NCBI GenBank assembly: GCA_028015205.1
Contig: CM051514.1
Location: 44,532,150 to 44,596,149, forward strand
DNA length: 64,000 bases
Direction: 5' to 3'
Origin: Mytilisepta virgata
Taxonomy: Eukaryota > Mollusca > Bivalvia > Mytilida > Mytilidae
Positions 34,201-45,100 of the stretch are shown here, piece after piece; the first letter of the stretch is position 1; every line of letters starts with the position of its first letter. A model generated the notes under the pieces. It did not search any database and was not told the origin of the DNA. It was given only the letters and a program-made list of their open reading frames with translations. Made by a program: the position numbers and the translations under genes.

Positions 34201-35875
34201 TCATATTTAGATGGGAACAGTGGCAAATTTTAAAGGGATTGATAAATGTAAGTATGTTATAACACTTCCGCATATTTTGTCACTTTCTGGTGGAACATTG
34301 AAGAAAACATATCACATACTAGTATGTCTTTTTTTCAGGAAACAGTTGGATATATATTTTTATTACATTTGTTTAACGATTAATGTCAATAATCAAAATA
34401 AGAAGTGGTTCTATTATTTCTAAACGATATCTTTTCTCTTCTTTTGAAGACTTTTATAAGAATTTAATATTATGTTCAGAATCAAGATACTTTCACATTC
34501 AATAATCTATACTTGTGTCTAATTTAGATCCAAGTCCTTCTGCCATAACAGTTGTCAACAAGACTAATACCGCCGTGACAATACAATGGACAAATGTTCC
34601 AACATGTTATGTACTTCAGGGATATATTATTTATCTTCACAAGCCTGATAATGCCACGCAGATGTTTTCATTAGAGAAAAATGCTACAGAGCACACTATA
34701 TCTGACCTATCACCAGGTGCTGTGTATAGACTAGAAATTTACACAGAATACGGAAGTGACTCATACATTGCACGTAGTCCAGTTCCATTAAATGTTACTT
34801 TTACTACAGGTATAAAACATATTTTCTATTTAAAAAAGAAAGGATAAACAGAAAGATAAATAAAAGTGACAAATTTCACTGAATCGGGACTGTAGGTACA
34901 TGCAAAGTAAATATATTTGATTTTAGTATACAGTAAACGAGACTGTATATAAGTCCTTTTGTCAATTATTCAGAAAAAGAAAAAAATATATATACTATAA
35001 GTTCTCCGTCTATATTATAAACGGACGAAAATACCAAAACAAGAGAACTAAATTCAAATACCGAAAATACTGAAAATACCGGAAGAGCAACAAACTACAG
35101 AGAGCTTAGAACATTACAACCAAACTTAAACAAATCATAAACTGGTAAATTGCTAAATTCTTATTAAGTACCCAGGAATGGTAAGTATTTCCTGAACCGA
35201 ATTATACTCTTAAGTACAATTAAAAACACTAAATATTAGTTTTATTGTACGATTTAGTGATACAGCTCATTTATAACAATCATTAATGAAAGATAATGAC
35301 ATTGGACAAAACAAGTTAACCAACACAAAGAGAAATAAATGAATATATAAAAAATTTCAAATTAAAAGGAAAAAAAAAAGAATATAACAAATTTGCTCAA
35401 ATTACCCCAAACTTAAATAAAATAGAGGAAAATAAAACAAATAATAATAAAAATTTGGAACAAAATATGTCTATAAGTACACTGTTTTGTAGATGCACAA
35501 CCTGAACAACCTGAGAGTGATGACGTAAACATCCTTGCTATTATCCTTCCGATTGTTATCACTCTGCTAATAATTCTCATTGTTGTATCTGCCGTTATAA
35601 TACGATTTTATCTGAAGAAACGCTTAAGACGATTGTCAACCTCTCCATCGCTACAACCGGATGTTGTCCTGAATGGAAACGCTAAGCAACCAATACTTCA
35701 AGGAACTCACATAACAGAAGAATCAACTTCTGGAAAGCTACCCATTCCAGATAGACCGAATATAGATGCATCGTTTTCAAATGAAGATGAGAATGTTGTA
35801 TTTAAGCTTGATCTTCCGAAAGGTCGTGCAAAAACTTTACCACCTATTAGTTCAAGATTAGGGGAACAGAACTAA
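23444..35875 (+). CDS. EMI/EGF/FN3 type I membrane protein, cassette 1 form, 980 aa
   Basis: Fourteen exons (23444-23517, 24139-24210, 25044-25141, 26336-26431, 26798-26902, 27493-27780, 28368-28482, 29375-29585, 30241-31115, 31978-32092, 32766-32957, 34211-34247, 34528-34809, 35493-35875) join in one frame into 2,943 nt. Predicted order: signal peptide 1-18; EMI-like region about 25-81 with CCPGW; EGF-like 82-113; second EGF-like 114-148; unnamed ectodomain modules 149-759 including a 292-residue single-exon block; FN3 760-853; transmembrane helix about 867-890; basic stop-transfer [10 protein letters not shown]; cytoplasmic tail to 980. The ectodomain is rich in N-glycosylation sequons. The domain mix suggests a cell-surface adhesion or recognition protein, which is inference. 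The FN3 exon can alternatively splice to 36007. Confidence 0.85.
24139..24210 (+). CDS. Cassette gene exon 2, EMI-like region part 1
   Basis: 72 nt between ttttcag and gtaagt. It encodes [18 protein letters not shown], the Cys-start and Tyr pattern seen at the beginning of EMI domains, though the region is shorter than usual. Confidence 0.8.
25044..25141 (+). CDS. Cassette gene exon 3, EMI-like region part 2
   Basis: 98 nt, phase 2 in and phase 1 out. It encodes [16 protein letters not shown] and then CCPGW, the hallmark end of EMI domains, and GDQNC. Confidence 0.85.
26336..26431 (+). CDS. Cassette gene exon 4, EGF-like domain
   Basis: 96 nt, phase 1 in and out. It encodes [11 protein letters not shown] and [13 protein letters not shown], a textbook six-cysteine EGF fold with C-x-C and Gly-Tyr/Phe-x-Gly. 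Confidence 0.92.
26798..26902 (+). CDS. Cassette 1, E1: divergent EGF-like domain
   Basis: 105 nt, phase 1 in and out. It encodes [12 protein letters not shown] and [12 protein letters not shown]. The CSHL-x-PCYPG opening is repeated in all four cassettes and marks cassette starts. Confidence 0.9.
27493..27780 (+). CDS. Cassette 1, E2: cysteine-free ectodomain module
   Basis: 288 nt, phase 1 in and out. Conserved points across cassettes: a P-x-LH opening, VTWSNQ in the middle, and FGIV-x-G near the end. I cannot name the family. Confidence 0.88.
27781..28367. other. Intron E2-E3 of cassette 1
   Basis: Contains a (TAA)n microsatellite at about 28174-28210. The overlapping minus-strand ORF with a poly-Tyr run is its translation. 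Confidence 0.7.
28368..28482 (+). CDS. Cassette 1, E3
   Basis: 115 nt, phase 1 in and phase 2 out. It encodes YSCNGVSK and DLLQCYV, a two-cysteine segment ending SSGDM. The other cassettes have 112 nt here. Confidence 0.85.
28483..29374. other. Intron E3-E4 of cassette 1
   Basis: Holds a reversed, degraded SINE copy (29181-29330); the rest is AT-rich and unassigned. Confidence 0.6.
29181..29330 (-). mobile_element. Degraded tRNA-derived SINE, reversed
   Basis: In reverse complement it follows the SINE at 10948: A-box remnant near 29322, the shared agcctgtcaacact, a B-box remnant caagttcga near 29263, then aattgacacggattg and ggttctctcc. Confidence 0.7.
29375..29585 (+). CDS. Cassette 1, E4
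   Basis: 211 nt, phase 2 in and phase 0 out. It encodes [11 protein letters not shown] and [15 protein letters not shown]. All four cassettes keep FD(F/L)DVP-x-HC. Confidence 0.88.
29991..30170 (-). mobile_element. Retroelement 3' tail, diverged
   Basis: In reverse orientation it shares the gtgagcag and acccgtcgg context of the RT-family tails at 32118 and 43721, but is more diverged. It lies just upstream of exon 30241. Confidence 0.45.
30241..31115 (+). CDS. Cassette 1, E5: large single-exon ectodomain block
   Basis: 875 nt, phase 0 in and phase 2 out. It encodes 292 residues with [53 protein letters not shown], a GDGD motif and FDQTGP. Length and motifs are kept in all four cassettes. 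It is cysteine-free with an alternating beta-type pattern. I do not recognise the domain; an adhesin-like beta-sandwich pair is a guess. Confidence 0.92.
31116..31977. other. Intron E5-E6 of cassette 1
   Basis: 862-bp intron with no recognisable element; atgatcatga words around 31537-31555 form a small duplication. Confidence 0.5.
31978..32092 (+). CDS. Cassette 1, E6
   Basis: 115 nt, phase 2 in and phase 0 out. It encodes [19 protein letters not shown]; the (D/E)(D/Y)-x-HSG core is conserved in all cassettes. Confidence 0.88.
32118..32345 (-). mobile_element. Retroelement 3' tail, type B
   Basis: Minus-strand tail shared with 39921-40145, 43721-43894 and, inverted, 50580-50845 (acaaccacaagcacaacaaa, ggtaagcagtt, tgaagttcaacaaagtcgat). 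It lies 26 bp after exon E6. Confidence 0.75.
32766..32957 (+). CDS. Cassette 1, E7: cysteine-rich module
   Basis: 192 nt, phase 0 in and out. It encodes [16 protein letters not shown] and [11 protein letters not shown]. All five cysteines recur in every cassette. Confidence 0.88.
32958..34210. other. Intron E7-E8 of cassette 1
   Basis: 1.25 kb with no repeat or gene recognised. Confidence 0.4.
34211..34247 (+). CDS. Cassette 1, E8: 37-nt micro-exon
   Basis: Phase 0 in, phase 1 out, between atttag and gtaagt. It encodes [12 protein letters not shown] plus one base, too short to stand alone but matched by 37-nt exons at 43608 and 52600. Confidence 0.8.
34528..34809 (+). CDS. Cassette 1, E9: fibronectin type III domain
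   Basis: 282 nt, phase 1 in and out. FN3 signature: [10 protein letters not shown] start, VTIQWT core Trp, [15 protein letters not shown] (FN3 LxPxxxYxxxV-type segment), and PLNVTFTTG end. The phase-1 exit fits both 35493 and 36007. Confidence 0.9.
34810..35492. other. Intron before the transmembrane exon
   Basis: Contains a low-complexity stretch around 35020-35200 (aaataccgaaaatac words and cccaggaatggtaag) that may be a degraded retroelement tail. Confidence 0.35.
35493..35875 (+). CDS. Transmembrane helix and cytoplasmic tail exon with stop
   Basis: Acceptor ttttgtag, phase 1 in. It encodes an acidic stalk ([11 protein letters not shown]), a hydrophobic helix from [13 protein letters not shown] to VIIRF, the basic KKRLRR stop-transfer, and an 80-residue tail from LSTSPS to LGEQN before TAA at 35873. 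No canonical AATAAA occurs before the next cassette exon at 36007. This is the only membrane-anchor exon in the window. Confidence 0.88.
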
Positions 35876-36006
35876 ACATTATACTTTATAGATCAATAAC
35901 TGTACATGCAGATGGTTGTTCTAATAAGACATTTCATATATGCTAATTATTCTTTTTTTAAAAGTTTACATCTTAAAGCGAACTAAATGTGTTCTACTTG
36001 TTTCAG

Positions 36007-36111
36007 CCCCATATTGTTCACATTTACAACCATGTTACCCAGGGCATTGCCAAAGTGGTTCTGATGAGTGTATCTGTACAAATGGTTTTATTGGCAATTC
36101 TTGTTTACAGT
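36007..36111 (+). CDS. Cassette 2, E1: divergent EGF-like domain
   Basis: 105 nt between gtttcag and gtaagt, phase 1 in and out. It encodes CSHLQPCYPGHCQ and CICTNGFIGNSC, and starts only 131 bp after the TAA of the transmembrane exon. Confidence 0.9.
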
Positions 36112-39100
36112 GTAAGTTACATTATTCCACTATATATATTAATTCATAGCTATGTACGTATTTTATTGGTTGAGACTCTCCCACGTGATTTTGAACAAAA
36201 CATTGTGTTTTCCTCTCAGATTCGTGTTTCACCCTTATATCCCAGTTAATCGAAATGCTCAGGATTTTACTCGAGTTAGTGGAATAAATCATTAATTTCC
36301 CTTGCATTAGTGAAATATGAAGATTTGTTCACCCTCAAAAAGTCATGTTTCCCGAGGGAAACATGACTTTCCTCTGGTGGACACATCTTCATATTTCACA
36401 AATGCAAGGGAAATAAATGTATAATATTTAATTAGAATACCAAACAAGCCCAAATTAAACTTAAATAAATATGCTTATTTGTAAAATGTTTGTATTGTAG
36501 CGACAATAACGGGGATAATCCTTTTTATGTCTATTGCATAAGGTCATAAGTTGCTGATTATTAGATATGATATTAAATTTTTACATGTGGTTTACATGTG
36601 GTTACTTATTAGTATTTATCAACGTTGGTATCGTGAAATATTTAACATGTAAATGTGTAAGAGGGAACATTGTAACTCCTGAAAGTTTGATAATGAAATA
36701 AATAATCGAAACAATTTTGTTTTTTTATTATAGTTGATGCCCAATATAAACCTACCCTCCATAGAACCAATGCTACATTATCTTACTTAGACACGAACAA
36801 GGGGAAGGAACTCTATTCATACAGAGTAACATCATTTGATATCAATGGAACCAGTGTCACATGGTCAAATCAGGAAGATTTCAATGTCATTGAATTTATA
36901 TTAGACGCATCATTTTATCCAATTGCTACATTTGGTACAGTCCCAGCCTTTCCAAATTATGTTCATGGTGTTGGATTTGGAATTGTGCAAGGTCAAATAC
37001 AGTTTTCCCATATATCAGCTTCAGGTAAGACGTCACAATAAGGTACTAAAAATTTATTTTGACTACTACGAGATTGAATTCCAGAATGCCGGAGAAGGTG
37101 GAAAATAGATTGAAATACGGTATGTTAATGTGTCAGTTAGATACTATCTGCTGTTCTTAGCTGTTAAAATCCTAACAAAATCACTGATTGTTTAAATATG
37201 CCAAATTGGTTACTTTGTATGGTACAATTTAAACTTACCGGATCATTTAAATGAATAGTGAAATTATGTGGAATTTGATTTTTATCAGTTAAATACCATA
37301 ATTATAAACAAATGGCGTAGGAAGGGACGCGTTTTACTTTATGAACCAGAACAAAATTATTATAACCAGATGGGAATGCTATTTAATTTGTATATTTGAG
37401 TCTTCTTTATTTTACATTGTACAAAGTATTTTGTATAAGGGGTTCGGTTAATCAAAAATATTTTTTTTTATTTTACGACTGTACTTAGGCGCATAACAAA
37501 TGTACCTACATATAAGGAAAAAAAAACCAACATTCATATAAACACATTAACAAGAAAATTGATATGGATGGAACAACATGCACATTCCAAGGTAGACAAA
37601 AAACTTTTTTTAATCATGTACATGTATGATACGAACTAAATTTTAGATCAGCAGTAAAAACAGGTTTCATATCCGGAGAAAGCACATTGAGATGTTCTAG
37701 AGATCTATATGTATCTTGTCAATGGTATCTCTGTTGATTTTGGTTAAACAGAAAGTGCAGATATTTTATAAAAATTGGAGTTACGACTGGTCGTAAATCC
37801 TTTGAATATATATACATGATATAACTTACTCAAGATCGTAAACCTTACGACTTTATATATACCCCTTTCACACACACGGAGTTTTCTTACGATTACTTAC
37901 GGATCGCCAACTCGCAGTCAATAGCAAGCATCCGTACATAGCTCGTAGGTACCCGTTAATAACTCGTCACATCTCGCAGAACTCGTTAAGTTCCGTAAAA
38001 TTAGAGGCAAATTTATGTTCCATGTCAAACATTTTCTTGTGATTGTCCACACATTACATTTTCCGTAAATAACTCGTAATAATCCGTAACCCTCTGTAAA
38101 CAACTCGGAAGAATCCGTAACCCTCTGTAAACTACTCGGATGAATCCGTAACCCACTGTAAACTACTCGGAAGAATCCGTAAATGTCTCGTAATCAATTT
38201 GTTTTATGATTTTTTACGATTTTTTACGGTATTGTAACGACTGCTTAAGTGATGTTTAATACGATTTTATTCACGTAGTATTGCAATGGCTTTACGAATT
38301 GTTAAGAGTTATTACGAGTACTTTACGAATACATACGTACATGTATACTTTACGATTAATGAAAGGTATAAACATTGACTCACTGGATGTCAGTTGTCGA
38401 ATGATGATACATAGAGTATTGCATACGTTTTTGCAAAAAAACATAAAGACTCGTAAATAGGCGTAACTCTCTCACAACTATTCGTAACAACACGTTAACA
38501 GGTCGTAATTTACGCGTAAAATCTTAGATGAATCGTAACAATCCAGAAAAAAAAACTCGTTAAATGTCGTTACTTGCTCGTATTTATCCGTGGTAACTCG
38601 AAACAAATCGTAGGTTTTTGCCGTAAATACATCGTTATTACTCGTAATAAACAGTAAATGGCTCGTAATTACTCGTAACCACTCTTAAATCCTACGTAAG
38701 GATTCGTAAGAAAAATCCGTGTATGTGAAGATAGCATTAGTGAAACAGTACCCGGACATTTTATGCAATTAATAATAAATTAAGGTGATTAAAGTGTCAC
38801 GATGCAGCATGTTGAAAATGTCTGTTTCAGTGGTATATTTTTATGTTTTGTTCATGTAATAAATGATAACCTGTATAAAATAAATTTCCTTCCTTATAGG
38901 TACGACAAATTCATTTTTGCTTTGCGCAAACGTGAGTGATTTGTATCCTGTAGAGAATCTCCAGTGTTATATCAGAGTTGAAAACAATATGATATTGACT
39001 TCTGGCGATGTGTAAGTATCTGTGTAGTTTTGAACTTACTAAGTTGAATTACCTCCCTTTCTTAACCCAACTTATTTGTATTATTAACTATAAAACATTT

Positions 39101-42100
39101 AAAACAGCTGGTAATTATATAATTTATAAAAAATAAAAAAATGAGTTGCATTATTGTTAGTAGAAATTATTGTTCAATCGAGTTATGTAGCGATTTAAGT
39201 TGATACTATTTTATTTACAAGTTACTACTTTGTTAATGACAATTGTTAAATATACCAAATTTGATAATATTGATTCCAATATTGAATACACAACCATGAC
39301 AATAAAACTCCTATTGTGCACTAACATTAATTGTTTTACTTTCAGATTTTCACTAACTTATAATGTGACATCAGGGGGAAACTTAGAACTGATGAAAATA
39401 GACGACGGGTCAATAACTGGAGTCGAATATTATAGTGGTGCATCTGTGCAGTATACTTTGGAATTTAAATTTGATTTTGACGTACCTACTCACTGCACTC
39501 AAACGTCAGCTTGTACAGAAAAACAAATGACATTAGAAAGCGATATTACAACGGTAAGTTCCAGGTCCTAATGTTTTCGAATGCTGTATACTGTTGTTTC
39601 CAAGTTTTATGTATGGAAATCTGAGATTATCAAATATTTTTATATGATTTACCACTTAAAAGGTAATCAAACGAAACCATAGAATTCACTACCAAAATAT
39701 AGCATTCGAGATCTCCGTTTGCAAATACATAGGACATATAAAAGGGAGGAAAAATATTTCTATTTACTTGAATCTAATTATATTGAACGAAACGTACGTG
39801 TATGTGCTACATTTAGTTATTTTTTTTCCAATTGCATGTACTGTATTGTACGTTTTCATGATATCGTAACGTAAAGTCAATCCGTTAGACAGGTGACTAA
39901 ACGTGCTTTTCATATACTAGTAAAAAAAGGACAAATATACCTAAGGAGCAATCAAAAAACGTAATCCATTGGACAGACAAATGAACAACCACAAGCACAA
40001 CAAATAAACACAGAAAACTAAAATGAACAATACGAACCGAGGTGCTCCGGAAGGGTAAGCAGTTCCTGCCCCGTATACGGAACCCGTCGTGAAGTTCAAC
40101 AAAGTCGATCCGGGTGAAGTCACAAATCGTTGGAGGCACATGAAAGGTTACGACAGTGGGAACAGGTCCAACATCATCTTAGATATTGGAACACTGTAAT
40201 GGTCAATCAATTCGTGATGACGACCGTAAAATTTCCTAAGTGATGACATCAACTTATCCCTGATAAAACCCTGGTTAAGAAGCTTTTGTGACAGCAGTAA
40301 TCCTCTTTGTCGAAAGTCAGGGTAACTCACGCATGCCCTTGAAAATCGGATAAGCTGAGAAACGTAGACGCCATATGCAGGCGATGCTGGTATATTGCTA
40401 GTCAAGAAGGGAAAATTAACAATAAGAAAGTTGAAGTCATCACGTTTGTCATAAAGTTTTGTCTTCAAACGTCCCTCATAGTCTATTTCAAGAAACAAAT
40501 CCAAATATGAAGCGGACTTTGATGTAGAAAGTCTTGGAATTTTTCGTTAAATAGCTTATAAATTTTACTATTTGATGAAAGGATTACATTTGCGTAAAAT
40601 ATATATTTTCCAACAATTTGCTAAGCGGTATGATATGAATTTGTTATTAACGGTTTTAGGAATTTATCACATGCCTTTTCGTCAGAGTTACCACATGCTG
40701 ATCCGTAAATGCTCGGCCATTTTTAAGTAGTTCATTCAAAAATGGCAGCAGAGTAAGAACTATTTGAAACTGACGTTAATGAAACAGCAGAATTTATTTA
40801 GCCCGCGAAGACAAAAAATACAAAATAAAGATATAATCATGATAATTATACCGATATCTTTTTTCTCAGTTTAAGAATATGATAAAAATATTATAACAAC
40901 CCTGGATCTATATCATCCCTCGAGCTTGGTGGCTCTCGGGCTGATATTGAAACCTAGGGCTGATAATTCATCTGATATTAGAAATAGCTTGTAATAATAA
41001 TATTTATTGTCCTCTCGATGCCAGCTATTGCCCCCTCGGCTATGCCTCGAGGCAGTAGTTGGTATCTCGGGGACAATAAACTTACGATTCCCCCGGCCAT
41101 ACCAAGACAATAAGTATATACTAATAATGTATATGTTATTGCAGACAGCCATACGTCCATATTGGTCTGGATGGACTGATATTATATCAGAAGTATACAG
41201 ATATTCTTTTGAAGTTTGGAAATTAGAATACATACCTGACGAAGACGGACTACGAGAACCCTTGATAACAAACACAACTAACCCTGAACCATTGTTTATA
41301 ACCGATATGATGGCGGAAAGTGTAACATTTCCAGAGTATACACCAAGCGAACCTGGTGTATACTCTTGTATACTGGAAATAAACGACAAAGCAAATAATT
41401 CTGAATACGTAAGACGTGTTGTGATATTTGATGCCATGCCAAATATAAATGTAAATATGTCACAGAAAATTGTTATTACTTCTGCAGTACCGGAAACAAA
41501 CTATTTGTGGCAGTCAGAACTTAATCTTGATAAAACTACTGAGGTCAATGTATCTTGGGAAGGTTTGTTTGCAAACACTCTCCACACTAAGGAACACTTT
41601 CTATCAAAAGTGCTAGATTATGAGCCAAGACTGAGTGATAATATTCGCCGTCACAAATATAAACGAATCCTGACTCAATACGACGACCATGAAGGAGATA
41701 GAACGGTCAGTGCTATACCCAATATAAATGGTATTGTCAAATATGAAATAAACTATGAAATTGTAAGTAAAGAGAAAATTGAAATACCAGAAGAAGGATG
41801 GACAACGGTTTCTCCTATTTCTGAAAGTCTTGTTTTTGAAATGGACGCAGGTACCATTGGTGATGGGGATACTCTACAGTTCTGGATAAGAGCCTCTGAT
41901 ACGTTTAGCAGAAATAAAACAGAGAGTACTGTTATATATTTTGACCAGAGTAGCGCTCAGAATTTCCTGACTGATATTGATTACAATATTGAAAGTGGAG
42001 AATTCGATTTCACGAGCAGGTACATCTTTTAATAGCTTTTTAGATATATGTATGCTATCCATAGATTAAACCAATTTCTCAACACAAAGTGTATGTTTTT

Positions 42101-45100
42101 TTTTATATAAATCAGTTTTTGTAATTAAAAAAAAATATAAAATTGTAGTGAATGATTGGTTTCAGAACTGTATTACTATGCATTTATTCAGTGAGTATGT
42201 TTTAAGTTCATATGCCATAAAACGAAATGGAATTCATTTGTAAATAAATGTTTCAATTGAATATTACAGATTAAGTTTTGTTTCTGAAGATTACCATAGT
42301 GGTGTAATGAATGTGTCCATAAGTATTGTACTGAATAACACCAACGAAGTGAAATATCAGAAAAATATACAGGTTGAAAATAAGGTAAAAAAGTTTGCTT
42401 TACAAATCATTGATAAACATATTTTGATATGAGAATGAGAAATGTTTTTTGATAGATAGGTCGGTTCTAAGAATGTAAGCCGTTCCACAGAAAATTGGCT
42501 AAGCATCGACTAGATGTAATTCTTTCTCCTTGTTCAACGGTTATGATGTTGATTCATTGGCGCCTATTTCATGTTAAAAGTACAAATTTATACTTAGAAT
42601 CAAATTTTAGATTTTTGCGTCATGTTCATGGTGATTTCAAATAAAAAGTAACACTAAATGTTTTTATTTCATCAGACGGAAGAAGAATGTTCGAAGACCC
42701 CTGATTGTTATTGTGTATCTATGGGCCTATGTTTTGTAAGAAAAGTAGTACTGGATATTAACAACTGTCTTCTTGGTGTTCCATTGGACTTGGTGGACGA
42801 TGGAATATATAATTTGGAAATAACATCATATAATATAGCAACCCTTAAAACGGATACAGTTCTACAGGTAAAATATCAGCATGTATCTCCATTATGTATA
42901 CGAAACACATCTGTTTATCACTAATTATATTGATGGTACTGGAATTTATTTTATATGACAATTAATTGCAAATAACAGAAACTCTGCTGAGGCATGAAAG
43001 ATTATTGAAGTATTAGTCAATTAAAATACCCAAATATAACCGTTAATAATCCATACCCAAGAAGAATCTTCTCTAAAATGAATATATGGGTTTTGTCATA
43101 CTTATTGGCATTTCTGAAATTCGGTTGGGTCTACATTTAAGGCTATAGTGTCCAGTTTTTATATTTGTACTTATATATAAAAAATGTGCATCTTTTAAAT
43201 AAGCATTTATATCATTGACAATTCATCTCAACAGACGTTTTAAGATTTTCATATTCGTTTTTCATACGCAAAGAGTATTATCAATAAATATTACCATATT
43301 GATGTATGGCCTGTATGAAGAACTGAATATATATAACAGTCTGTGTTTTATCACCCCTTTTCGGTTAACTCTTGAAGCGTTTTATACCTTGTAATAAGGC
43401 AAACAAGCATTGATGAGTACAATTATTGACATCTAGGACAACTGAGGCTTAAAAGGGCACCAAAAGGAACGTCAGTTTATGACATATCGAGATTACAATT
43501 TTTACATAATTATAAAATAACTAGAGGAAGACCATAATTATCATTTATGTAAAAGTAAAAACATGTTTTTAAACTGACATGTTTAAACAGAAGAATTTCT
43601 ATTACAGATAGGAAAAGTGGAGCAGTTTGGTGGTATAAATATATGTAAGTTAAACTAATAAACAAATTTGCACTTGAATTGATTACCCCACGGGTCAATA
43701 GCAGGAAATCGTATAATTGTAAAAAAAGGACAAATATACCTAAGGAGCAATCAAAGAAACGTAATCCATTGGACAGACAAATCCTGGAAGACAAATGAAC
43801 AACCACAATCACAACAAATAAACACAGAAAACTAAAAAAAAAAAAACAATGAACAACACGAACTCCTATAAAAACCAGTAGTGAACCCAGGTGCAAATAT
43901 CTGTATCTGACTTTATTTAGCAGGAACATTTAACATGAAACTTTAATGCATATCATAGTCCACATCACAAATTTAATATGTTCTTAATATTTGAAGTTTA
44001 TTTGTTTAATCCTGTTGTTTGTTGATATTATATTTGACATAATTTTTTGATAATGTATATTTCTTTGTTTCAAAAGCTTAAACTGTGATATTGTTTATAT
44101 AATCAGATTTTTGAGGAATTTTCTTATTTAGCTATATTTTTTATTACTTTCTGTTTTACTTGTAAATATGCATTTTGTTTTATCAAGTTTGATCTTACTT
44201 GATTTGTTTTAGTTTTAAAAGAAAATTAGCTTTCGCCACGATATGACCATTTGTGTCGACGTGGCGTTAAACAACATTCAATCAATCATTTAATGCATAT
44301 CATAGTATATGTGTGTATAGCTATTATTTTTGACAAGCATTTGTGTAATGAAATTTCTGAAAAATGTTAACCTTTGTGTTTTTTTGCAATGACATATTAA
44401 ATGAACGATCAATTACTATTAGAACTATTCACCCGCCCCCTACCTTTCATTTATTATTCGTAAATGTTTGTAAAATTCAAGATTTCAACTATAAACTAAA
44501 TCGCAATAGCTATATGATGTTAAGATGTTATTGTCAAACAGGAATCGTATATTATATGCAAGGACTATTTAAGAAATAATTCATTGGTGCCATGTTCTAT
44601 TGTTATTTTAGCATGGTTAGGCCTTATATTTGTTTATATTTTACATATAGCGTTAGTGAGGTGTAAAATGTTAACAAATATAAGGCCTAAATATGTTAAA
44701 ATAATCGTCGAGCATGGCACGAATGAATTATTTCGATTTTAATAGGACAATATGCATCATTTCTGTAATCGAAGCGAACCATATAGGGCGTCATGTACGG
44801 GCAGCCATGTCTATTTTTAACTAGGCAAACACTTTTACAGAAAAACGTAAAATGTCTTTAAACAAACAAAATGAAATCAGACTTACATTTTTGTGAGATT
44901 TTATAGCAAATACCAGCGTTCCAGATCCTGTACAACATACGATGTTAAGTTTTTGACTGTCGATCTGGCGTCATTTGAATGTATGACGTTTCATCTTTGA
45001 TTGTGACGTCGGACTTTCGACGGTCATACCATTTCGCGTGACAGTTATTGTTGTTGTATTTTGAGCTTTGCTTAATGTTTCCAAAGCGATATGTGTAAGA

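Larger units (their letters stand above)
39554..41144. other. Intron E4-E5 of cassette 2
   Basis: Contains an internally deleted RT element (39921-40560) and a palindromic segment (40908-41080) next to the following acceptor. Confidence 0.6.

Noticed and set aside
41007..41144. Upstream extension of the cassette 2 E5 ORF
   Set aside because: The other cassettes and the acceptor at 41144 show the exon starts at 41145; the extension is palindromic intron sequence.
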